This document shows positions 7,232 to 12,404 of a stretch of 12,404 nucleotides of DNA, in pieces. Position numbers and translations under genes: made by a program. The DNA is taken from positions 1 through 12,404 of the forward strand of contig CAKQWG010000093.1 in assembly GCA_934278005.1 (NCBI GenBank). The letters run 5' to 3'. A model generated the notes under the pieces. That model was given only the letters and a program-made list of their open reading frames with translations, had not been told where the DNA came from and searched no databases. The stretch comes from an uncultured Pirellulaceae bacterium. Its GTDB lineage: Bacteria; Planctomycetota; Planctomycetia; Pirellulales; Pirellulaceae. The stretch's first letter is position 1, and every line of letters begins with the position of its first letter.

Positions 7232-9198
7232 TAGGCTACCCAACCATTCTGAATGGCAATTCTTAGTTCGGTCAAAAAATCACCCATGTATTTTCCGCCA
7301 TCGTATGTTTTGTAAAACTTTGCAAGTTCCCGGAGACGTTCAGTGCGCGTAAAATTGAGCCGCACAACGCTGCCAGAGTTAAACGCCCGTGGCATCATAT
7401 CTACAGTCTTGCCACCAATTGTCTTTTTAACACCTCTCAAGTGTGTGGTTAGCGCGGCGTGCAACGCCGTATGTTCGGTCGCACTCAAAGGAGTGAGCGA
7501 TGAATGGCGATAGGGTGTCGTGCTTCCGAGTGACCTTGGGACCATATGGTGATCTCCGGCACACGTATTATGCACCAAGATCCCAGCATCGCCAACTTGG
7601 TAGACGTGCTCGCAGTCGACTTCGATATTATAGACGTCGGTCGGCTGGCTGTGAGCGGTGTGTTCCACCAGGTGCAGCGGGCCATCGTTGCTGTAGACGT
7701 GTTCGCCGATGGCGAGCTCACCCAGCGGTATCCAGTCCATGCGGTCCAGCGACCAAACAGGGTGAATGCTAGTGCCATTGAGCACCGTGCCGTCGCTGAA
7801 GGTGGCTTCTACAAGGTTCGTCGCACCACGCGTGACGAAGCGGCCTGTAACCAGATTTCCATGGCCATTCGAAAGGGTTGGGCAAGGATCGACAGCGCGG
7901 ATCGTGGCCCAGCCAGCTACATTCAGCTCCTCCAGTCGCAGATAGATCCGAGCACCAGGTGTAAAAGCTTGCTCCTCGATCCAAGCGACCGGACGCAGCA
8001 GCTCGACCTCCACTCGGGCCCCATCCTCACGCTCAATCTCGGCGGACAGTAAACGCCATGTCGACTCGTGTGCGTCGGGGATTGGGTTCTCCGCTCCGAA
8101 TGCTTCGGGGTTCTTCGTGGCGATGCGAGAACCAAGCGGTACTTGTTCGATCGGAACCACCAGCGCCGATTCAGCGCGTGGCTCTTCCCAGGCGAAGCCC
8201 AGGTCAAAGCTGAACGATTCGCTGGCCGTGGCCGCATACGCCAATTCCAATTCCGACACCGCTACTGGCGAAGCCGACAGATGCACCGCAGTGCCCGCTA
8301 CGAAGCAGCCGCCGAGTTTCAGGAAGTCCGGCCCGTTGAGCTTCTTCAGCGCCGCGCCACCGGCGGCGCCCAGGGCCGGTGCGAAGTTCAGTCCGATCAT
8401 CCCCACGTTGCCTGCAATCTGCCAGCCGGTCATGTTGCCGCCGTTGGTCGCCAAATGGTTGGCCTGCTGGATGCCCTGACCCACCGCCGCAGCCGTATCG
8501 ACAAACGTGTACACGCGCGCCGCCGCCAAGCCAACTTTGGCAATGGCGCTAGCACACGCCGGCGCCGATGCACCGCCCGACAACACGCCCACGCCGATCT
8601 GCACTACGACGCCGGCCACGGCACCTTGCACATAGCCCACCGTATAGGCGAACTCGTGGCCCGCGACGGGGCCGAGATTCGGAATCGACAGATCGTAGCC
8701 CCAGACCTGCATGCCTTCGAACGGATTGATCACATCCAGGAAACCGTCGATCTGGCCATTGACGTAGCTCTGGTAGGTTTCGATCGCATCGACGATCAGC
8801 ACTTCATAATACGTCCACGTGCCGCCAGGGTCAGCCACGGCCAAGTACAGTTCGTTGGCAAAGGCGGTGGCGGTATCTTGTATCCAGGTGGTCAGATCGT
8901 TGACACCGTTGACCAACTGGGCACCGATCGAGAACTGCGATGAGCTAGCAAGCTGCGGGACATAATCTTCGGTAGCAAGTTGCAGTGTGACACTAAACGG
9001 ATCCGACGTATTGTCGTGGCCAGCGTAGGTGTCGGATGAATATCGCGAGCCGTTGGTACCGCTGAAGCTGACTTGGCCACCGGGTGAAGCGAACGAGTAT
9101 GTTCCGTTGAGCACAGAGCCTTGGCTTTGCCAAGCACCGCCACTGGGTTGACTTTCGTAGTACTCGTAGCTGCCGGTGTTCGGGGCACGGGGGGCCAC
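7231..9198 (-). CDS. Hint-domain polymorphic toxin with HHMVPRSLG nuclease tip (copy C)
   Basis: The 655-residue product is the same as copy A from NTGSYEYYES through about ELLRP. Its Hint domain runs from C298 (GGCFVAGT) to H543-N544, followed by Thr-Cys. The tip (545-655) has GDHHMVPRSLG at 548-558 and SATEHTALHAAL at 573-584, then MMPRAFNSGSVVRLNF. The paired His plus EHxxLH suggests an HNH/Endo VII nuclease of a branch different from the A and B tips. The start is a GTG immediately after a TGA, with AAGG seven bases upstream, so no longer frame is possible. Relative to A, about 400 bases at the 5' end are replaced by 17 bases (9178-9194), removing the Gly/Tyr-rich part. No signal peptide is visible, so how the protein would be exported is unclear. 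Confidence 0.8.
   Translation of the reverse strand: MAPRAPNTGSYEYYESQPSGGAWQSQGSVLNGTYSFASPGGQVSFSGTNGSRYSSDTYAGHDNTSDPFSVTLQLATEDYVPQLASSSQFSIGAQLVNGVNDLTTWIQDTATAFANELYLAVADPGGTWTYYEVLIVDAIETYQSYVNGQIDGFLDVINPFEGMQVWGYDLSIPNLGPVAGHEFAYTVGYVQGAVAGVVVQIGVGVLSGGASAPACASAIAKVGLAAARVYTFVDTAAAVGQGIQQANHLATNGGNMTGWQIAGNVGMIGLNFAPALGAAGGAALKKLNGPDFLKLGGCFVAGTAVHLSASPVAVSELELAYAATASESFSFDLGFAWEEPRAESALVVPIEQVPLGSRIATKNPEAFGAENPIPDAHESTWRLLSAEIEREDGARVEVELLRPVAWIEEQAFTPGARIYLRLEELNVAGWATIRAVDPCPTLSNGHGNLVTGRFVTRGATNLVEATFSDGTVLNGTSIHPVWSLDRMDWIPLGELAIGEHVYSNDGPLHLVEHTAHSQPTDVYNIEVDCEHVYQVGDAGILVHNTCAGDHHMVPRSLGSTTPYRHSSLTPLSATEHTALHAALTTHLRGVKKTIGGKTVDMMPRAFNSGSVVRLNFTRTERLRELAKFYKTYDGGKYMGDFLTELRIAIQNGWVA
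8098..9177 (-). repeat. Long repeat, copy C half (partner at 1596-2675)
   Basis: This is the second copy of the 1.08-kb block shared with copy A, with no difference found when I compared lines by eye. It encodes the pre-toxin region and the start of the Hint domain. It stops one base before the deletion junction at 9178. Confidence 0.9.
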
Positions 9199-9394
9199 TC
9201 ACTCGCCTTTTTCTACTACCGGATTTTCAAAGATCAAAGTGCTAATTTACCGATTGCCGCTGTGCGGATTGTGAACTCACTCCCAAAATCGCGATCAATA
9301 AGCCAGCCACAGGCACCTTCTCTGAGGAAGGTCAGCATTACAGTGACATTTTCTCACAAATCACGGTCCCGATGGTTCGTCCGAGATATTTGAC
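9195..9394 (-). repeat. Conserved leader repeat upstream of copy C (partner at 3081-3277)
   Basis: This is related to 3081-3277, with scattered substitutions. Here the repeat directly abuts the copy C GTG start, whereas in copy A about 330 bases of extra sequence lie between the leader and the called start. It fills the gap between copy C and the 163-residue gene. I see no intact gene in it. Confidence 0.75.
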
Positions 9395-9419
9395 TAAACA
9401 GGCCGTGAACGGTTACGAA

Positions 9420-9911
9420 TTATCCTGCCTCCGAAGTAGCCTCCTCATCCAGAAACCCATAACGCATACTAAAACCAACGACGCGGTTGTCGACCAGAAG
9501 ACGCGAAACTACTGCGGCACCTTCGGCACAACGAAAGAAAGGGACCAGGACATCACCGGAAAGCGAGACCACACCGTATGGAGATTCTGATTGCAGCTGC
9601 GAGAAGTAAACTTCCATCTCCGGCATTTTGGCAAAACACTCATCGACCCTCATTTTATCAAAAAAACCAAACTGCCCAAATGGAAAGGTGATTTCGTCGA
9701 CAAATTCGCTTCCGTCAATCGGGCCGTCGCTTGCTACATTGAGCCCTTGTGACTCTCCAAGCTCATCCACTATTTCCTCGATCCTGTAGGACCCCGGATG
9801 GAGCATCAGTTCTATACCCGAATCAAAGTATAGGCTCGTGTCACAAATTCGCAACACGTCGCCTTTCAATAGAAGTTCAATTGCGAGTTGCTGAGTTGTT
9901 CTGTTAATCAT
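9420..9911 (-). CDS. Putative immunity protein for the orphan HHG-type toxin tip
   Basis: This 163-residue acidic, soluble-looking protein opens MINRTTQQLAIELLLKGDVLRICDTSLYF and has an LMLHPGSYRIEEIVDEL segment and a FPFGQFGFFDKMRVDE segment. I do not recognise a named family with confidence. It follows the 130-residue toxin-like gene by nine bases and has a strong ribosome site, so it can be translated on its own. The tip-then-small-gene order repeats the pattern of the array and suggests that it is the antidote to the upstream tip. Confidence 0.58.
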   Translation of the reverse strand: MINRTTQQLAIELLLKGDVLRICDTSLYFDSGIELMLHPGSYRIEEIVDELGESQGLNVASDGPIDGSEFVDEITFPFGQFGFFDKMRVDECFAKMPEMEVYFSQLQSESPYGVVSLSGDVLVPFFRCAEGAAVVSRLLVDNRVVGFSMRYGFLDEEATSEAG

Positions 9912-9916
9912 GCTAG

Positions 9917-9922
9917 CCTCCT
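9917..9922 (-). promoter_or_regulatory. Strong Shine-Dalgarno AGGAGG for the 163-residue gene
   Basis: AGGAGG lies five bases before the ATG at 9911 and overlaps the stop of the upstream toxin-like gene. It is the best ribosome site in the array and fixes this start. A dedicated strong site fits a gene whose product must be made even if the toxin tip is not translated. Confidence 0.75.
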
Positions 9923-10313
9923 ACATATAGCGATAAAGGTATTGATTCAGTTGGACCAAGTAGCTTTCTGCGGCCTCTCTAGGAACTCTCGCTTCTGTGA
10001 GCAGATGATTCATCAGTGACTGAATTTGACGCGGGCTAATCTCTTGCCAAGGAATTGGCATTTTTGACCAACCATTGGCCGCTCGCCAAGAGTTGAATGC
10101 CGCGCGAGTCGCATTGTGGTTTGCGATTGACAAGACGATAGTGGGTGCACGACCGCTGCTATAACCTGTTACATTCGCCTTCATCCACTGATCTAAAACA
10201 CCGTGGTGTTTCTCGAAACCAAGCTTTTGCCAAGTTGCCTTCTGGTTATACCTTACTATGTAAACAAGAGTTACAGGGCCACAGCACTTTGTTGGGGAAA
10301 AGTATTTTAGCAA
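9921..10313 (-). CDS. Orphan toxin tip, candidate HHG-type HNH nuclease, 5' end disrupted
   Basis: The open frame gives 130 residues from a TTG at 10311-10313. The likely domain begins near WQKLGFEKHHGVLDQWMK (29-46) and continues SGRAPTIVLSIANHNATRAAFNSW (53-76). The paired His followed by a later HN and R resembles HNH/EHHH-type tips of polymorphic toxins, from memory only. No Hint domain, signal peptide or carrier is upstream. The first 17 codons (through KCCGPVTL) come from sequence that also occurs in the repeats beyond the transposase, and the frame runs open to about 10362 without an ATG. The gene therefore looks truncated by repeat or transposon sequence, and the TTG start may not be real. 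Confidence 0.5.
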   Translation of the reverse strand: MLKYFSPTKCCGPVTLVYIVRYNQKATWQKLGFEKHHGVLDQWMKANVTGYSSGRAPTIVLSIANHNATRAAFNSWRAANGWSKMPIPWQEISPRQIQSLMNHLLTEARVPREAAESYLVQLNQYLYRYM

Positions 10314-10364
10314 ATTTGGTGGATAGCGCGTAAGGAATTTCGCTCCCGTTCGTCTATATAGTTA

Positions 10365-10444
10365 GGCCCACATCGGGCTGCGCTCTGATCGGCCGACTGA
10401 ACGTCAGTTAAAGCGACTATAGTCGCGGTCCGCCCTGAGAGCGC
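10365..10444. other. Hairpin-rich non-coding leader upstream of the transposase gene
   Basis: Several inverted repeats are packed here: GCCC and GGGC flanking ACATC (10365-10377), CTGA-ACG-TCAG (10397-10407), the perfect 14-base palindrome GCGACTATAGTCGC (10413-10426), and an outer GCGCTCT/AGAGCGC pair (10380-10386 with 10437-10443) enclosing the last two. Such structured single-strand-foldable ends are typical of what Y1 transposases bind. This could be the left end of the element or a regulator of the gene's expression. No gene is visible in 10314-10483. Confidence 0.55.
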
Positions 10445-10468
10445 GCTAGTACCTAGCTATGACCTGAT

Positions 10469-10475
10469 AGGGGAG
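10469..10475 (+). promoter_or_regulatory. Ribosome binding site of the transposase gene
   Basis: AGGGGAG ends eight bases before the ATG at 10484, a good spacing, and supports that start. Confidence 0.7.
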
Positions 10476-10483
10476 TACTCACG

Positions 10484-11566
10484 ATGACTCGTCTAAATCG
10501 CTACGAGCTTCTCGATCCAGAGGCAATCGACACCGTGCATGTCTTCAACCGCGTCGTGCGGCGCTGCCTGTTGTTTGGCGACGATCCGGTGACCGGTAAG
10601 AACTATGATCACCGCAAGGGCTGGATCGAAGACTTGATCGCTTTGCAGGCGAAATATTTCGCCATAGATCTGCTCGGATTTTCGATCCTGTCCAATCACT
10701 TCCACCAAATCCTGCGTTCGCGGCCCGATGTGGCGGCGACCTGGGACGCTGAGGAGGTGGCTCGCCACTGGCTGATGCTCTGTCCGAAGCGCAAGGGACG
10801 CGATGGACAAGCTCTAGAGCCCAAGCAGAACGAGATCAACTCAATTTGCAATGACCTGCCAAAGTTGAAGCAGATCCGCCGCCGGCTGAGCGATATATCG
10901 TGGTGGATGCGGCTGCTATGCCAGAAGGTCGCTCAAAGAGCCAACCGTGAGGACGAAACTCCAGGTAAGTTTTGGGAGTCTCGGTTTCAGAGCGTGAAGA
11001 TTCTCGATGAGACCGGCCTGCTCGCCTGCGCAGCCTATGTCGATCTCAATCCCATACGAGCAGCCCTAGCGGAATTGCTCGAAGAGAGCGACTACACCTC
11101 CGCCCAGCGGCGCATCTCCGCCCTGTTGCTTGAGCAGCAACAGCAGGCTGCAGTTACTTCGAGCGACCAGGAGAGCCCAACTGCTACAAAGCGTCCGGAT
11201 CGATTCCTATCGCCGTTGACGATCGATGAACTGCGCGATGAGATCGGCGTGCATTTGAATACCAGTGGCGATCGTTGCAGCGACAAGGGCTTTCTCAACA
11301 TGTCGGTCGAGTCGTACATCGAGCTGCTCGACTGGACCGCTCGGTGCATTGCTCCTGGCAAGCGCGGCACCACGCCCGCCGCAGCGCCTGCAGTGCTGGA
11401 GCGTCTGGGACTTCAGCCTGCAGCTTGGTGCGAGCTGGTTGAGAACTTCGGCGAACTATTTCACTTAGTTGCGGGGCGGCCCACGGTCGTCGATGCCGCT
11501 CGCAGTCTGAACCGGCAGAGTCGCTTCCACGCCACACCGCGCCTCCGCGAGCTAATCGATAGCTAG
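10484..11566 (+). CDS. Y1 (HUH) transposase, IS200/REP-associated (RAYT-like)
   Basis: The 360-residue protein carries the two signature elements of single-strand HUH transposases: SNHFHQIL with H72-F73-H74 as the metal-binding HUH pair, and CAAYVDLNPIRAAL with Y185 as the likely nucleophile. The N-terminal HVFNRVVRR block and SWWMRLLCQKVAQRANR (139-155) fit the large planctomycete branch of this family, which is longer than the 140-residue IS200 TnpA because of a C-terminal extension of roughly 150 residues. The enzyme would cut and rejoin single-stranded DNA at hairpin-bearing sites. The gene appears intact, faces opposite to the toxin array, and is followed by dense repeats and a REP-like hairpin that are plausible substrates. 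It could be domesticated rather than a moving insertion sequence. Confidence 0.88.
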   Translation: MTRLNRYELLDPEAIDTVHVFNRVVRRCLLFGDDPVTGKNYDHRKGWIEDLIALQAKYFAIDLLGFSILSNHFHQILRSRPDVAATWDAEEVARHWLMLCPKRKGRDGQALEPKQNEINSICNDLPKLKQIRRRLSDISWWMRLLCQKVAQRANREDETPGKFWESRFQSVKILDETGLLACAAYVDLNPIRAALAELLEESDYTSAQRRISALLLEQQQQAAVTSSDQESPTATKRPDRFLSPLTIDELRDEIGVHLNTSGDRCSDKGFLNMSVESYIELLDWTARCIAPGKRGTTPAAAPAVLERLGLQPAAWCELVENFGELFHLVAGRPTVVDAARSLNRQSRFHATPRLRELIDS

Positions 11567-11682
11567 CAAGCTTCGATCGCAAGCCAGCCGTCTTGTGCAA
11601 TTTCGCAAGCTCCACTCTCGCCCGCAGCTCGTCGGGCCCATTGCGCCGAGCTCGCCTGTACGTGCGCCAAGTCTTTTCGCCG

Positions 11683-11820
11683 CGTCCATTTATCGGTCTC
11701 AACGAGCCGATAACTTCTGCTCTCTGCCTTCTCTCCGGCACCTCAGGCACTTCAATTTCTACGATCTCGGCTGACGAGTGGCACCATACCCCACTTCAAC
11801 GTGCAGTGTCCCCGGTCACC
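11683..11820 (+). repeat. 138-bp direct repeat, copy 1 (partner 12116-12253)
   Basis: It begins CGTCCATTTATCGG and ends GTCCCCGGTCACC, and matches 12116-12253 at a constant offset of 433 with about ten substitutions. It lies downstream of the transposase gene in a region with no credible gene. Confidence 0.88.
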
Positions 11821-11990
11821 CTTGATGTCCCCGGTCCCCCCCTTGTGTGCAGTGTCCCCGGTCACCCTTGGTGTCCCCGGTCACCCTTGGCGATCTCGGC
11901 TGACGATTGGCACCACGGCCCACTTCAACGTGCAATGTCCCCGGTCACCCTTGATGTCCCCGGTCACCCCTTGTGTGCAGTGTCCCCGGT
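11763..11990 (+). repeat. Tandem pair of about 100-bp units rich in GTCCCCGGT
   Basis: Units 11763-11862 and 11892-11990 both run from GATCTCGGCTGACGA through CCACTTCAACGTGCA to TGTGCAGTGTCCCCGGT. The core GTCCCCGGT occurs at about 11808, 11827, 11853, 11873, 11937, 11956 and 11982, and again at 12241. The first unit overlaps the 138-bp repeat, so the repeats are nested. Confidence 0.82.
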
Positions 11991-12054
11991 CCCCCCTTGC
12001 CGCTCCGTCAACCCGCAGCCACGGGTCGCAGCACTTTGCCGCCCTGGGGCCACA

Positions 12055-12107
12055 GCACTTTGCTGGTTGAAAGAAGCCACCCATCAACGTGCAGTGTCAC
12101 CGGAGCT
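12055..12107 (+). repeat. 53-bp direct repeat, copy 1 (partner 12295-12347)
   Basis: GCACTTTGCTGG followed by GAAAGAAGCCACCCATCAACGTGC and GTGTCACCGG recurs at 12295-12347 with few changes. The left part (GCACTTTG) also appears near 12029 and at 10283, next to the orphan toxin gene. Confidence 0.82.
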
Positions 12108-12115
12108 CCGTTCCA

Positions 12116-12253
12116 CGTCCATTTATCGGCCTCAACGAGCCGATAACTTCTGCTCTCTGCCTTCTCTCCAGCACCTCAAGCACTCCAATTTCTGCGACCT
12201 CGACTGACGAGTGGCACCACACCCCACTTCAATGTGCAGTGTCCCCGGTCACC
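12116..12253 (+). repeat. 138-bp direct repeat, copy 2
   Basis: Second copy of 11683-11820. It ends in the same GTCCCCGGTCACC motif and is followed by degenerate CACCT repeats. The interval 11567-12404 holds repeats only; open frames in it are built from the repeat units. Confidence 0.88.
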
Positions 12254-12294
12254 TGTCACCTCCCCCCGCGAATGTGCAGTGGCCCGGTGACGCC

Positions 12295-12347
12295 GCACTT
12301 TGCTGGATGAAAGAAGCCACCCATCAACGTGCTGTGTCACCGGAACT
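12295..12347 (+). repeat. 53-bp direct repeat, copy 2
   Basis: Second copy of 12055-12107, placed just before the terminal REP-like hairpin. Confidence 0.82.
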
Positions 12348-12366
12348 GTAGCCCAGCGGGCGGCAT

Positions 12367-12404
12367 ATCCTTGCCGGTGGCGTGAGCCACCGGTCTGCAA
12401 GGAT
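12367..12404. repeat. REP-like imperfect palindrome at the window end
   Basis: ATCCTTGC pairs with GCAAGGAT at the base and CGGTGGC with GCCACCG at the top, around a GTGA loop and with a four-base bulge (GTCT) on the right arm. A strong, bulged hairpin of this size next to a Y1 transposase gene is the hallmark of REP sequences mobilised by RAYTs. The base of the stem is exactly at the window edge, so the element may continue. Confidence 0.75.

Noticed and set aside
11295..11750. Minus-strand open frame of 151 codons overlapping the transposase 3' end
   Set aside because: It is largely antisense to the transposase coding sequence, with an Arg-rich shadow composition.
11763..11990. Regularly spaced repeats that could suggest a CRISPR array
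   Set aside because: Unit lengths and spacings are irregular, the intervening sequences are themselves repeated, and no cas gene is present. They are nested direct repeats.
11593..12207. Plus-strand open frame of 204 codons after the transposase
   Set aside because: Its sequence is made of the direct-repeat units (for example PFIGLNEPITSALCLLS appears once per repeat), and I see no ribosome site or domain. Repeat-derived, not a supported gene.

Overview
The window looks like an accessory region of a planctomycete, most likely a Rhodopirellula-type member of the Pirellulaceae. I base this on the style of the Y1 (HUH) transposase at the right end, on REP-like hairpins of the form CCGGTGGC-loop-GCCACCGG, and on the GC-rich, Gly/Tyr/Ser-rich surface-protein segments. 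The assignment comes from recognition, not from a database search.

Layout: from about 144 to 10313 every gene is on the minus strand, so transcription runs right to left. This stretch is a polymorphic-toxin cassette array. Three copies of one GC-rich module end in a Hint (intein-like, self-cleaving) domain with a conserved C-terminal VHN. Immediately after VHN each copy carries a different HNH/Endo VII-type nuclease tip. Copy A (672-2747) has an AHH-type tip, copy B (4553-5704) a second AHH-like tip, and copy C (7231-9198) an 'HHMVPRSLG' tip. Two further toxin tips stand alone without a Hint carrier: a SitA6/DUF2380-like HHIFPQ nuclease (6213-6638) and an HHG-type candidate nuclease (9921-10313). 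Each tip is followed by one or two small, AT-richer genes that are probably immunity genes: 144-668 (unknown), 3954-4553 (faintly Imm11/DUF1629-like), 3340-3948 (SUFU family), 5701-6216 (unknown), 6635-7231 (double-CxxCG, SitI6-like) and 9420-9911 (unknown). Most neighbours overlap by ATGA or TAATG junctions, so the array reads as tightly coupled operons.

Copies A and C appear identical over roughly 1.08 kb, and both are preceded by a related 200-bp leader. Downstream of that block the Hint repeats form a mosaic (A like B in some tracts, C like B in others), which suggests gene conversion. None of the three copies has an obvious secretion signal or a full-length trafficking N-terminus: B starts inside the module, A has an in-frame stop upstream in an extended Gly/Tyr-rich frame, and C carries a deletion of about 400 bp. 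The array may therefore be a store of toxin-immunity cassettes that a full-length gene elsewhere could acquire by recombination across the Hint repeats.

From 10314 to the right end the strand changes. A hairpin-rich leader precedes a complete IS200/REP-type Y1 transposase gene (10484-11566, plus strand). After it come about 0.8 kb of nested direct repeats rich in a GTCCCCGGT motif and a strong REP-like hairpin at the very end. A 16-bp piece of this repeat family also occurs at the 5' end of the orphan toxin gene at 10276-10291, so the mobile repeats touch the edge of the toxin array.
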